From Anabaena cylindrica PCC 7122 (lineage in GTDB: Bacteria; Cyanobacteriota; Cyanobacteriia; Cyanobacteriales; Nostocaceae): a DNA stretch of 64,000 nucleotides. Under the pieces are notes generated by a model. It did no database searches. It saw only the letters and a program-made list of their open reading frames with translations, and was not told the DNA's origin. Positions 41,724 to 50,089 of the stretch are shown piece by piece. The DNA is taken from NCBI RefSeq assembly GCF_000317695.1, contig NC_019771.1:3414001-3478000 (forward strand), given 5' to 3'. Each line of letters opens with the position of its first letter. Within the stretch, counting starts at the first letter, position 1. The position numbers and the translations under genes are program-made.

Positions 41724-43184
41724 TCAAGCTATTTTCGCTGTTTTAAGATGCCAATTAGTTGATTGCTCATAGGCATAAGCTATTTGTAAAAGTTGATCTT
41801 CTCGCAGCACTTTACCAATTAACTGTAATCCAATTGGTAGACCTTTGCTGTCAAAACCACAAGGTACACTGATACCTGGTAAACCTGCAAGATTGACGGG
41901 AATAGTCATTAAGTCATTTAAATACATACTCAAGGGATCGGTAATTTTTTCGCCGGCTTGAAATGCTGTAGTGGGAGCAGTGGGAGAGACTAAAACATCA
42001 ACTTGCTGAAAGGCTTTTTCAAAGTCTTCTTTAATCAGTGTGCGGACTTTTTGCGCTTGTAGATAATATGCGTCGTAATAACCGGCGCTAAGAGCATAAG
42101 TACCAATCATAATCCGACGTTTGACTTCTGTACCAAATCCGGTGGAGCGTGTACGGGTGTACATGGAAAGCAGGTTGTCTGCATCTGGAGAACGCAAGCC
42201 GTATTTAACGCCGTCGTAACGAGCTAGATTGGCTGATGCTTCGGAGGGAGCGATTATGTAGTAACTGGGTACACCATAACGGAAGCGGGGACAGGAAATG
42301 TAGTGAATTTCTGCACCTAAAGCTTCTAGTTGTGCGATCGCGCCTTTTACTGCTGATTCTACTTCAGAATCTAAACCTTCCCCAAAAGTTTCCTTAATTA
42401 CACCGATTTTCAGTTTTTTTCCAGCTGGTAAATCGGGAGTTAAGCTGGCTGCGTAATCGGGAATTTCTACATTTAAGCTGGTTGCATCTTGGGCATCATA
42501 TCCTGCGATCGCACTCAACAATATAGCCGCATCTTCAACAGTACGAGCAAAGGGGCCAATTTGATCCAAAGATGAAGCATAAGCCACCAACCCATAACGG
42601 GAAACTAACCCATAAGTCGGTTTCATCCCCACCACACCGCAAAAAGAAGCCGGTTGACGAATCGAACCCCCCGTATCCGAACCCAGAGATACAACGCATT
42701 CCTCAGCCGCTACAGCCGCAGCCGAACCACCAGAAGAACCACCAGGAACCCGCGAAATATCCCAAGGATTAGCCGTAACTTGATAAGCCGAGTTTTCAGT
42801 GGAACTCCCCATTGCAAACTCATCTAAATTGGTTTTCCCAACCATCACAGCCCCAGCAGTTGCCAGTTTTTGCGTTACCGTTGATTCGTAAGGTGGGATA
42901 AAATTTTCTAAAATTTTAGAGCCGCAAGTGGTGCGAATACCCTTGGTACACATATTGTCTTTGATACCAATGGGAATCCCTGCTAAGATGCCAATTTCTT
43001 CCCCAGCAGCGATTTTTGCATCCACAGCACGAGCCTGTTCTAGAGCTTGTTGTGCCGTTACAATTAAGAAACTGTGCAATTTCGGCTCTAAGGCTTGAAT
43101 GCGATCTAAAGCTTCTTGGGTGATTTCAACAGCAGAACGTTCTTTGTTTACTAGCTGTGCGTGCAACTCGCGGATGGATGCCAT
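41724..43184 (-). CDS. gatA: aspartyl/glutamyl-tRNA amidotransferase subunit A
   Basis: A 486-residue amidase-signature enzyme that releases ammonia from glutamine for GatB to amidate Glu-tRNA-Gln or Asp-tRNA-Asn. The catalytic triad is visible: Lys in PIGIKDNMCTKG, and the two serines in VPGGSSGGSAAAVAA and SDTGGSIRQP. The GatA-typical GLVSRYGLVAYASSLDQIGP and SVPCGFDSKGLPIGLQLI are present, and the length is normal. Cyanobacteria lack GlnRS, so GatCAB is essential. gatB and gatC are not in the window, as is common in cyanobacteria. Confidence 0.97.
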   Translation of the reverse strand: MASIRELHAQLVNKERSAVEITQEALDRIQALEPKLHSFLIVTAQQALEQARAVDAKIAAGEEIGILAGIPIGIKDNMCTKGIRTTCGSKILENFIPPYESTVTQKLATAGAVMVGKTNLDEFAMGSSTENSAYQVTANPWDISRVPGGSSGGSAAAVAAEECVVSLGSDTGGSIRQPASFCGVVGMKPTYGLVSRYGLVAYASSLDQIGPFARTVEDAAILLSAIAGYDAQDATSLNVEIPDYAASLTPDLPAGKKLKIGVIKETFGEGLDSEVESAVKGAIAQLEALGAEIHYISCPRFRYGVPSYYIIAPSEASANLARYDGVKYGLRSPDADNLLSMYTRTRSTGFGTEVKRRIMIGTYALSAGYYDAYYLQAQKVRTLIKEDFEKAFQQVDVLVSPTAPTTAFQAGEKITDPLSMYLNDLMTIPVNLAGLPGISVPCGFDSKGLPIGLQLIGKVLREDQLLQIAYAYEQSTNWHLKTAKIA

Positions 43185-43268
43185 AATTTTTCTCTTTATT
43201 AATCAAGTCATTGATTTTAGCATTTACAGGACTGGGGATGGTGTTTTCTTGGTTGGTGGAATTATTGC

Positions 43269-43297
43269 ACGCAGAGACGCGGAGGCGCGGAGAGAGG
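43269..43297 (+). repeat. dispersed CGCAGAGACGCGGAGGCGCGGAG repeat
   Basis: GC-rich copy of the family listed at 1863, upstream of gatA's start in 43185-43403, which is otherwise AT-rich with no gene. Confidence 0.85.
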
Positions 43298-43403
43298 TTT
43301 GAGAGCAGTTTAATAAAGTAAACCTATGTCTCTTCTGGTTAATTATAGAGACGGCAATTTATAGGGTCTGATGCCTTAACTCCTGAATCCGTTTTGAAAA
43401 ACT

Positions 43404-43793
43404 TCAAAGTTTCAATTTCTGACTACTCAAAGACATCTGTTGACGTTCGGAAACCAATTTCAATTCTTCTTGGTGTTGCCAAGCCCACTCTGCCAAACCT
43501 GCAATCGGTTCAATCAACTTTTCACCAAAGGGAGTCAGGTTATATTCCACTTTGGGCGGCACAATTGGATACACAGTTCGATTAACAACACCAGCGGACT
43601 CCAACCTTCTTAAGGTTTGTGTCAGCATTTTTTTTGATATTCCAGGAATTTGACGTTGAAAATCGGTATATCGCTTAGTACCAGAAGATAGAAGATAAAG
43701 TACTGGCGGGGTCCATTTATCTCCTAGCAAATCCAGCATCTGTCGCATAGGACAGTCTGCGCCTAAGATTATTTGCTCATTGTTGGGAACCAT
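43404..43793 (-). CDS. HxlR family winged-helix transcriptional regulator
   Basis: A 129-residue regulator. The opening CPMRQMLDLLGDKWTPPVLYLL (Cys14) is diagnostic of HxlR, followed by RYTDFQRQIPGISKKMLTQTLRRLESAGVVNRTVYP (recognition helix and wing) and VEYNLTPFGEKLIEPI. The conserved Cys14 could sense thiol-reactive compounds, as shown for some family members. It is divergent from two SDR genes with 90 bp between starts and a palindrome in the gap, so it probably controls them. Confidence 0.93.
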   Translation of the reverse strand: MVPNNEQIILGADCPMRQMLDLLGDKWTPPVLYLLSSGTKRYTDFQRQIPGISKKMLTQTLRRLESAGVVNRTVYPIVPPKVEYNLTPFGEKLIEPIAGLAEWAWQHQEELKLVSERQQMSLSSQKLKL

Positions 43794-43819
43794 GAGGTAA
43801 CTATATCACCAGAAAGTTC

Positions 43820-43834
43820 CTTCTTGTAAAGAAG
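43820..43834. promoter_or_regulatory. palindrome CTTCTTGTAAAGAAG, candidate HxlR operator
   Basis: A perfect 6-3-6 inverted repeat in the 90-bp gap between the divergent hxlR-type and SDR genes. HxlR proteins bind short dyads near their own promoters; the assignment is inferred from position. Confidence 0.4.
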
Positions 43835-43883
43835 AATCCAAATAAGGCACACTGCTTTAGTTAGCGAAAATGGAGAGATTTGG

Positions 43884-44639
43884 ATGAAACCGTTAGAAAA
43901 CAAAGTGGCCCTTGTTACTGGTGGTACTTCTGGAATTGGACGGACTACTGCGATCGCTTTTGCTCATGCAGGTGCCAAAGTTGTTGTAGTCGGACGACGA
44001 GAGGAAGAAGGCAGTGAAACCGTCAACTTGATTCATCAGGCAGGAAGTGAGGGTTTATTTGTGAAAGCTGATGTCTCTCAAGAAGCAGATATAAAAGCAA
44101 CCATTGCTGCTGTTGTCGATAAGTTCGGTAGGCTTGATATCGCCTTTAATAATGCGGGGTTACTGGGTGAAAATGCCTTGCTGGCAGAGCAAACAGAGCA
44201 AACTTATGACCGGGTTTTTGGAGTGAATGTCAAGGGAGTTTTTCTGTGTATGAAGCATGAAATTACCCAGATGTTGGCTCAAGGTAATGGTGGAGCAATT
44301 GTCAATACATCCTCCATCAATGGTTTTCGTCCTTTAGCTCCTGGCTTATCGATTTATGATGCATCTAAAACAGCTGTGGTGATGCTGACAAAAGCCGCAG
44401 CCCTAGAATATGCCTCACAAAAAATTCGGATAAATGCGATCGCACCAGGGCCAATTGAAACGGAAATGCTCAGTCAGGCAACTGGCGGTAATACCAAAGC
44501 TTTTGAGAATTTTGTTCCCGCCGGACGTTTGGGTAAACCCGATGACATTGCTAATGCTGTGATCTGGTTGTCTTCGGATGCTACCAATTTTGTTAATGGA
44601 CATACCCTGGTTGTTGATGGCGGATTACTGGCGGCGTGA
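43884..44639 (+). CDS. SDR family oxidoreductase (classical)
   Basis: A 251-residue short-chain dehydrogenase. TGGTSGIGRTTA (residues 12-23) binds NAD(P), NNAG is at about 89-92, and the catalytic Ser and YxxxK are in NTSSINGF and YDASKTAVVML. VGRREEEGS after beta-2 (Arg-Arg) suggests NADPH preference. The ending NGHTLVVDGG is standard. The substrate is unknown. It is probably regulated by the divergent HxlR protein and co-transcribed with the next SDR (58 bp gap); in other bacteria HxlR-SDR pairs respond to quinones or aldehydes. Confidence 0.93.
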   Translation: MKPLENKVALVTGGTSGIGRTTAIAFAHAGAKVVVVGRREEEGSETVNLIHQAGSEGLFVKADVSQEADIKATIAAVVDKFGRLDIAFNNAGLLGENALLAEQTEQTYDRVFGVNVKGVFLCMKHEITQMLAQGNGGAIVNTSSINGFRPLAPGLSIYDASKTAVVMLTKAAALEYASQKIRINAIAPGPIETEMLSQATGGNTKAFENFVPAGRLGKPDDIANAVIWLSSDATNFVNGHTLVVDGGLLAA

Positions 44640-44697
44640 TCACTGCTTTACTCGCTGAATGTGGGTTTTCGTAAAAACAATAGATGCAGGAGCAATC

Positions 44698-45420
44698 ATG
44701 AGTCAACTAGAGAACAAAGTTGCATTAATTCTTGGTGGTGCAGGCAATGTAGGAGAAGGCATTGTAAGAGCATTTCTCAAAGCAGGTGCCATAGTAGTTG
44801 TGCCGTCCCGTAAAGTCGAAAAACTAGAAGAACTACGCACTTATTTAGGTGAACTTGCACAAGGCGATCGCTTTATTCCCATTGTGGGAGAAATTGGTCA
44901 AATTGATAGTGCCGAAAGTATTCGTGACCAACTGCTTAAACAATTTGGAAGGCTTGATGCTGTGGTTGCTTCCCTTGGCGGCTGGTGGTTTGGTAACAGA
45001 CCTTTGACTGAAGTCTTAATCGCAGAATGGCAACAATATTTAGATAGTAATTTAACGAGTCACTTCATCGCTGCCCGTACCTTTCTACCTATTCTTCAAG
45101 AACGCAAAGGTGCTAGCTATACCTTGATTGGAGGAGCCGCAGCCGAAGTACCGATTCCCAATGTCAGCCCTGTGAGCATTTCTGCTGCTGGACAGTTGAT
45201 GTTAGCTCAGGTATTGATGCAAGAAAATAAAGGTAGTAGTATCCGAATTAATGAAGTCATTGTTCATAGCTGGGTGGCAACTCGCAGCAGTGAAGAGCGC
45301 AGTCAACCTACCTGGATTACTGCTGATGACATTGGCGAATTTACAGCTTGGCTTGCTTCTGACGCAGCATCTATGGTGAATAGTAGTCTCCTACGCTTGT
45401 ATGAAAAGCCTGTAACTTAA
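44698..45420 (+). CDS. SDR family protein lacking the catalytic Tyr-Lys
   Basis: A 240-residue Rossmann protein. I use ATG 44698 (MSQLENKVALI) over an in-frame upstream ATG at 44659. The cofactor loop is LGGAGNVGEGIV (TGxxxGxG-like). At the position of YxxxK the sequence is VSPVSISAAGQLMLAQVL, so both Tyr and Lys are missing. SLGGWW replaces NNAG. It is therefore probably not a normal dehydrogenase; it may bind a cofactor as a partner or sensor for the classical SDR just upstream. The frame is clean, so it is not an obvious pseudogene. Confidence 0.85.
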   Translation: MSQLENKVALILGGAGNVGEGIVRAFLKAGAIVVVPSRKVEKLEELRTYLGELAQGDRFIPIVGEIGQIDSAESIRDQLLKQFGRLDAVVASLGGWWFGNRPLTEVLIAEWQQYLDSNLTSHFIAARTFLPILQERKGASYTLIGGAAAEVPIPNVSPVSISAAGQLMLAQVLMQENKGSSIRINEVIVHSWVATRSSEERSQPTWITADDIGEFTAWLASDAASMVNSSLLRLYEKPVT

Positions 45421-45695
45421 CGATAAAGTTGCACCTAGAGTGGCTACTCTACTTATATACACTGGGGTATGAGTAGCATTCGCGCAGAAAACTGGGTTAA
45501 GAGATATTACATGAGTAAGCCAAACATTTTTAGAAGCTGAAGCCCTTATTTTACCGTTGAGTAATGACTCAATATTGACACTCTAAGAGCTAAAGCCGCT
45601 GAGATTATGCAGACAGAGATATTCTAAAATTGCTTTTGTTTCATCATTGGGGGACAACAAAATTTGCTGTACTCCCATTGATTTTTTGACTTTAA

Positions 45696-45782
45696 ACAAA
45701 GCTAGAAAAAATTGCCGCAAATTGGGGAGTCTCCCAGTCTTCAGCTACACAAAGACTAATCAGAGAATATAAACTAGACTAG
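45696..45782 (+). pseudogene. possible remnant of a small RHH-type DNA-binding protein
   Basis: Between the SDR and dnaE-C genes one frame reads KLEKIAANWGVSQSSATQRL then IREYKLD and TAG (45780). This resembles the C-terminal helices of ribbon-helix-helix antitoxins (WGVSxSxAxRRLIxEY). No start is in the same frame. The rest of 45421-45894 holds two AAAGCC(A/G)CTGAG repeats (about 45590 and 45829) and a GCGGTTAAAACCGC hairpin (about 45794). Weak evidence. Confidence 0.3.
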
Positions 45783-45894
45783 GAAAGATCACGGCGGTTA
45801 AAACCGCTCGTGTCACTTATCTCTCAGGGCTAAAGCCACTGAGTTTTACGTTCACCGAATATTTCTATAAAGAAATTTTTAAAAGCTAAGTAAT

Positions 45895-46002
45895 ATGGTT
45901 AAAATCATTTCCCGTCAATACCTAGGTCAAGCCGATGTTTATGATATTGGCGTTGAAGAAGATCATAATTTCGCCATCAAAAATGGTTTCATTGCTTCTA
46001 AT
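45895..46002 (+). other. DnaE split-intein C-fragment (Int-C, 36 codons)
   Basis: It ends at Asn36 just before Cys37. Compared with the well-known Nostoc punctiforme fragment (MIKIATRKYLGKQNVYDIGV...), most positions are the same. All residues needed at the splice junction (block G His-Asn context FIASN, +1 CFN) are present. Confidence 0.95.
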
Positions 46003-47253
46003 TGCTTCAACAAATCTCACTCTACTGCTTATGCGTATGTAACTTATCAAACGGCATATTTAAAAGCTAATTATCCTTTGGAATATATGGCTGCACTGTT
46101 GACAGCTAACAGTGGAGATACCGACAAAGTGCAGAAATATTTGAATAACTGTATGAGTATGGGTATTGCCATAGATCCACCGGATATTAATCGCTCTGGT
46201 TTGGACTTTACGCCGGCGGAAGAGAAGATTTTATTTGGGTTTTCCGCAGTGCGGAATGTGGGACAAAATGCGATCGCAGGTATTCTGGAAGCTAGAGCCG
46301 AGGGAGGGGAGTTTAAATCCTTGGGCGATTTTTGCGATCGCATCGACTTACGTACAGTTAACCGTCGTACTCTCGAATCACTAATCCAATGTGGAGCCTT
46401 TGACAAAATAGAATCCAATCGTCAGCAATTAAGCCGCGACTTAGAATTAGTATACGATTGGGCCCAATCTCGTGCTAAAGATCGAGCCAGTGGACAGGGA
46501 AACCTATTTGATTTAATGGGTGGCGGTTTTGCCAGTAATAATAATCCACAAAAATCAAATAACGCCTTTGAATCTGCCCCCAAAGCTGAACCAACTTCAG
46601 ATTTTCCTCCCCAAGAAAAATTGCGGATGGAAAAAGAATTATTAGGTTTTTATGTGTCGGCTCACCCACTCAAAGATATCAAACAATCATCATCACTTCT
46701 GGCACCAATTAACCTATCTCAGTTAGGAGAACAAAAAGATAACACCATGCTTTGTGCAGTTGTCATGCTAAATAATGTCAAAAAAGTGGTGACAAAAAAA
46801 GGTGATCCAATGGCAATTTTACAAATAGAAGACTTAACTGCATCATCAGAAGCAATTGTCTTTCCCAAAAACTATGAACGAGTTGCTTCACTACTACAAG
46901 TTGATGCCAGATTAATCATTTGGGGTAAAGTAGACAAACGAGATGATCAAAATCAATTTATTGTCGAAGATGCAGAACCAGTGGAAAAAGTCCAAATGGT
47001 AATGGTGGAATTAAATCCCCAAGAAGCTGGTACTATTGAAGTTCAGCACCGCCTCAGATCAATTTTAAAAGAGCAATCAGGAGATAAAGATAAAGCGAAA
47101 GTTCCAGTAATTGGCATTATTCAGTCAGGTAGCTCTCGTCAACTTGTGCGTTTTGGTAAACAATTTTGGGTACAAGATTCTTTCTCAACTGTACAATCAT
47201 TAAAAAACGCTAGATTTCCTGCTCAAGTCAAACAATTAACGGATAATTCGTAG
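45895..47253 (+). CDS. dnaE-C: DNA polymerase III alpha subunit, C-terminal part, with split-intein C-fragment
   Basis: A 452-residue protein. Residues 1-36 (MVKIISRQYLGQADVYDIGV...NGFIASN) are the C-terminal fragment of the cyanobacterial split DnaE intein: the YDIGVEEDHNFAIKNGFIASN block contains the block F/G motifs and the terminal Asn36. Cys37 opens the extein (CFNKSHSTAYAYVTYQ), the +1 Cys needed for trans-splicing. The remainder is the C-terminal DnaE region: the fingers/HhH part (AYLKANYPLEYMAAL), an OB-fold (MLCAVVMLNNVKKVVTKKGDPMAILQIEDLT) and the tail. The N-terminal half, ending in the intein N-fragment, must be encoded elsewhere and joined after translation. Confidence 0.97.
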   Translation: MVKIISRQYLGQADVYDIGVEEDHNFAIKNGFIASNCFNKSHSTAYAYVTYQTAYLKANYPLEYMAALLTANSGDTDKVQKYLNNCMSMGIAIDPPDINRSGLDFTPAEEKILFGFSAVRNVGQNAIAGILEARAEGGEFKSLGDFCDRIDLRTVNRRTLESLIQCGAFDKIESNRQQLSRDLELVYDWAQSRAKDRASGQGNLFDLMGGGFASNNNPQKSNNAFESAPKAEPTSDFPPQEKLRMEKELLGFYVSAHPLKDIKQSSSLLAPINLSQLGEQKDNTMLCAVVMLNNVKKVVTKKGDPMAILQIEDLTASSEAIVFPKNYERVASLLQVDARLIIWGKVDKRDDQNQFIVEDAEPVEKVQMVMVELNPQEAGTIEVQHRLRSILKEQSGDKDKAKVPVIGIIQSGSSRQLVRFGKQFWVQDSFSTVQSLKNARFPAQVKQLTDNS

Positions 47254-47409
47254 ATACCATTAAAAATCAACCACTTTTGCAGATTTTTTGAAATAATTCT
47301 GACTTCTAACTCCTTGCCCTAATTAATTTTTGTAACCCAGATTTAAACTCCCAGAATTTAGCTAAACTGGGAAAAGTATCAATTAGCGCACAAACGAGGT
47401 AAAGAGAAG

Positions 47410-47766
47410 GTGTTAAAAACACTTTTGCTGATCACCGTTGGATTCTTACCATCCCTATTATCTTTGTGGGTGATTCGCAAAACCCAGCAGCAGACACGCG
47501 CACGCATTAGACAAGCTGCTATAAACTCTTCCAGAATGCAGATTAGGCAATATATCAGACCCATTGAGGGCGTTGAGATTGATAGCGAAGCACACTGTAG
47601 GAATCGCTATTATCTAGAAGGTATAGGCTATTTGATAGGTGATATTAGTTGTCAATTTAATGCTCGTTCTGGTTACGTCCGTTGTGCTGTCAATCCTAGC
47701 GGCCCTTGCCAGGACTGTCGTCACTATGAACCGAGAAAATTAACTGATAGTGAAAAACAAAGTTAA
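47410..47766 (+). CDS. DUF6464-like small membrane-anchored protein
   Basis: A 118-residue protein starting with GTG 47410, with AGAGAAGG upstream. One N-terminal TM (LLLITVGFLPSLLSLWVI, residues 5-22) is followed by a basic segment (QQQTRARIRQAA) and a cysteine-bearing domain: HCRNRYYLEGIGYLIGDISCQFNARSGYVRCAVNPSGPCQDCRHYE. The spacing of Cys and the CAVNPSGPCxxC motif is common to a cyanobacterial family I associate with DUF6464; a metal or disulfide role is possible. No known function. A five-unit heptamer array starts 3 bp after the stop. Confidence 0.75.
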   Translation: MLKTLLLITVGFLPSLLSLWVIRKTQQQTRARIRQAAINSSRMQIRQYIRPIEGVEIDSEAHCRNRYYLEGIGYLIGDISCQFNARSGYVRCAVNPSGPCQDCRHYEPRKLTDSEKQS

Positions 47767-47769
47767 AAT

Positions 47770-47804
47770 AATTCGTAATTCGTAATTCGTAATTCGTAAT
47801 TCGT
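47770..47804. repeat. STRR heptamer array, 5 units of AATTCGT
   Basis: Five perfect tandem AATTCGT units directly after the small Cys-rich gene, same phase and sequence as the array at 41436. Confidence 0.9.
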
Positions 47805-47877
47805 AATAATGCCGACTGCAAGCTACACCAACCTAACTCGTAAATTGATATTTATTGATATTTAAGGTAAGGATTAG

Positions 47878-48315
47878 ATGACAATTTATTTTTATAATAC
47901 TCGTGATCAATATGGTTGTTTTTCTAATTTCTCATCTCATGGTTTTATCTTAGATGATTTATATTGGTTTACCAGCGAACATTACTTTCAAGCACAAAAG
48001 TTTATTGGTACACCTCATTTACAACAAATTCGTCTCGTTAAAACTCCAAAAGACGCTGCAAAAATGGGTAGAGAAAGAACTCGTCCCTTGCGTTCCGATT
48101 GGGAACAAGTAAAAGATGATATTATGCGGAAAGCTTTACTATGTAAGTTTTCTACCCATGCAGACATTAGAGATATTCTCCTAGATACAGGCAATGAAGA
48201 ACTAGTTGAAAATTCGCCTATAGACTATTATTGGGGCTGCGGATCTGATGGCAGTGGAAAAAATATGCTGGGCATCATTTTAATGGAAGTACGGGAAACA
48301 ATACAAATTAACTAA
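47878..48315 (+). CDS. NADAR family protein (YbiA-like)
   Basis: A 145-residue NADAR/DUF1768 protein. FYNTRDQYGCFSNFSSHGF and WFTSEHYFQAQKF are the family's N-terminal signatures (active-site region including the SEHYFQAQK segment), with TRPLRSDWEQVKDDIM and YYWGCGSDGSGKNMLGIILMEVR at the C-terminus. NADAR proteins are N-glycosidases; YbiA-like members act on riboflavin-pathway intermediates, and others remove ADP-ribose from nucleic acid in DarT-type systems. No DarT-like toxin is next to it here, so I favour the metabolic role. Confidence 0.92.
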   Translation: MTIYFYNTRDQYGCFSNFSSHGFILDDLYWFTSEHYFQAQKFIGTPHLQQIRLVKTPKDAAKMGRERTRPLRSDWEQVKDDIMRKALLCKFSTHADIRDILLDTGNEELVENSPIDYYWGCGSDGSGKNMLGIILMEVRETIQIN

Positions 48316-48462
48316 ATACCCAAACTAGAAACATTGCTAACTTTACAGTATAATATTAATAATATCTACTACAGCTAATGTGGATAATAGATATTATTTA
48401 GAGGTAATTGAGTAAGTCATAAAATTTAAAGTAGTAACCGCAGTATTAGGAGTAAAAATACT

Positions 48463-48765
48463 ATGTCTACATTACAAAAAGTCAAGAAATATTACAAATG
48501 GTTTTGGGAAGTATCTCTGGGTGGTGAATATGACGCTTGGGGTACTAGCACCTACTTTATGGAACTGGGTGGAGATTTGTATGCCCGCAGACAAATAGAA
48601 GTTTATGAAAATGGCAATGTTTTATTCTATGATAGTAAGCATTTCGCCGATAATTACGGAATGTTATGCGATAAAAGATTAGATGATGGAAATATCACAG
48701 AATTTGAAATTTCTGAAGCGGAATTTGAACACGAATGGGAAAGCAAAACACCCATAAATAAATGA
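48463..48765 (+). CDS. hypothetical protein, DUF6881-like
   Basis: A 100-residue acidic, soluble, tryptophan- and tyrosine-rich protein: FWEVSLGGEYDAWGTSTYFMELGGDLYARRQIEVYENGNVLFYD, ending in EISEAEFEHEWES. The order W...Y-x-E-[ILV]..R-x-I-E-V-[YF]-x-[DN]-G and the C-terminal I-S-x-x-E-F-E-x-x-W recall the DUF6881 family; this is from memory and not verified. Members sometimes act as immunity proteins in polymorphic toxin loci, but no toxin is seen nearby. Confidence 0.65.
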   Translation: MSTLQKVKKYYKWFWEVSLGGEYDAWGTSTYFMELGGDLYARRQIEVYENGNVLFYDSKHFADNYGMLCDKRLDDGNITEFEISEAEFEHEWESKTPINK

Positions 48766-48824
48766 TGAGAGGAGGGGTAACCAACAAAACCGACAACCGT
48801 AATAAATCGTGATTTTCAAAGCCA

Positions 48825-49598
48825 ATGTCAGCCGCTACAAAATCTTTTCGTGTCGATGATCTCTTAGTGCAGATTTACAACACTGAAGCGGAAATGGCAG
48901 AAAATGCTGCCAAAATCGCACAAGAGTATTTATATAATCTGCTCCAGCAACAAGATCAAGTTGCTTTATTATTAGCCACAGGAAACTCCCAACTTAAATT
49001 TCTTGATGCTTTAATAGCTTTAGGTGGTCTAGACTGGTCACGGATAGCCTTATTCCATCTGGATGAATATTTGGGAATCACTGCTGATCATCCTGCTAGT
49101 TTTCGGCATTATTTACGGGAGCGTGTAGAACAGCGGGTATCTCCACAACGATTTTACTATATAGAAGGGGATACATTAGAACCTGTAGCCGAGTGCGATC
49201 GCTATACCAAACTCCTCAAAGCTCAACCCATTGACCTCTGTTTTCTTGGTATAGGTGAAAATGGTCATTTAGCTTTTAACGACCCCGCAGTAGCAGATTT
49301 TCAAGACCCCGCTAGTGTCAAACTAGTAAAACTAGATCAAGTTAACCGTCAACAACAAGTAAATACAGGCTATTTTTCTAACCTAGAAACCGTTCCTCAA
49401 TATGCTTTTACCCTCACTATCCCCATAATTTGTGCAGCCAAAAAAATTATCTGCCTAGCACCAGACATCCGCAAAGCCAAAATAGTCAAAGAAATATTAC
49501 AAAGTCCCATTACCACAAATCGTCCAGCTTCAATTTTGCGTAAACAACCCCAAGCAACCTTATTTTTAGATACAAATTCCGCTCAATTACTCTCTTAA
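48825..49598 (+). CDS. nagB: glucosamine-6-phosphate deaminase / 6-phosphogluconolactonase family (NagB-like)
   Basis: A 257-residue NagB-like sugar-phosphate isomerase/deaminase. LLLATGNSQLKFLDAL (phosphate loop), RIALFHLDEYLGI (catalytic Asp-Glu region) and LCFLGIGENGHLAFNDPA (the GIGxxGHLAFNEP signature) are all present. It converts glucosamine-6-phosphate to fructose-6-phosphate and ammonia. It lacks the long C-terminal allosteric extension of enteric NagB. It is convergent with, and overlaps by 12 bp, the small Cys-rich gene. Confidence 0.9.
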   Translation: MSAATKSFRVDDLLVQIYNTEAEMAENAAKIAQEYLYNLLQQQDQVALLLATGNSQLKFLDALIALGGLDWSRIALFHLDEYLGITADHPASFRHYLRERVEQRVSPQRFYYIEGDTLEPVAECDRYTKLLKAQPIDLCFLGIGENGHLAFNDPAVADFQDPASVKLVKLDQVNRQQQVNTGYFSNLETVPQYAFTLTIPIICAAKKIICLAPDIRKAKIVKEILQSPITTNRPASILRKQPQATLFLDTNSAQLLS

Positions 49599-49823
49599 AT
49601 TGCTACATTTTGCCCTTGGCTTAACATGATCATGTTGGAGCTTCCAAGTAGACAAACAAGCCTCCAAATATGGACAATCTTCACATTTGATTTCTTTCCC
49701 AGGATTTAGACAGCCACAAGGAAAATTGACCAAACATTGATCACGATATTTAGGAACCCAAGACTTTTTAAGTATAAAATATAAAGTTGCTTCTTGTAGG
49801 CAAATAATCAAATCTTGCACCAT
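49587..49823 (-). CDS. small cysteine-rich hypothetical protein
   Basis: 78 residues with six Cys after the first one in the N-terminus: QCLVNFPCGCLNPGKEIKCEDCPYLEACLSTWK. The CGC...CxxC...C pattern suggests a metal site. The C-terminal end overlaps the nagB 3' end by 12 bp on the other strand. The codon pattern and Cys spacing look real, but no family is recognised. Confidence 0.55.
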   Translation of the reverse strand: MVQDLIICLQEATLYFILKKSWVPKYRDQCLVNFPCGCLNPGKEIKCEDCPYLEACLSTWKLQHDHVKPRAKCSNLRE

Positions 49824-49940
49824 AATTCAGCACAACCTCAACCAACATCAGATTCAATCTAACTAGACAGTCTTCACATTTTACCTATATAGAGAAATCT
49901 TCACCTCATACTTTCAGCAGGTATATAGCGTTTTCCACTA

Positions 49941-50083
49941 AGAGGATGTTTGAAAACTTTGTCGTGTGGTATCTAACACTTGTAGATCCCCCTTTCTAAG
50001 GGGGATTTTGAAGAATTTAGCCCCCCTTAAAAAGGGGTGTTGGGGGGATCTCAATCAATTTTGATATTTTTCAAACATCCTCT
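49941..50083. mobile_element. MITE-like element, 143 bp, 16-bp perfect TIRs
   Basis: AGAGGATGTTTGAAAA (49941-49956) and TTTTCAAACATCCTCT (50068-50083) are perfect inverted ends. The interior is built of two CCCCCTT/AAGGGGG-type hairpins (GATCCCCCTTTCTAAGGGGGATT; GCCCCCCTTAAAAAGGGG). No reading frame. With the repeat at 50090-50187 it fills the 417-bp gap 49824-50240. Confidence 0.75.
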
Positions 50084-50089
50084 AAGCGT

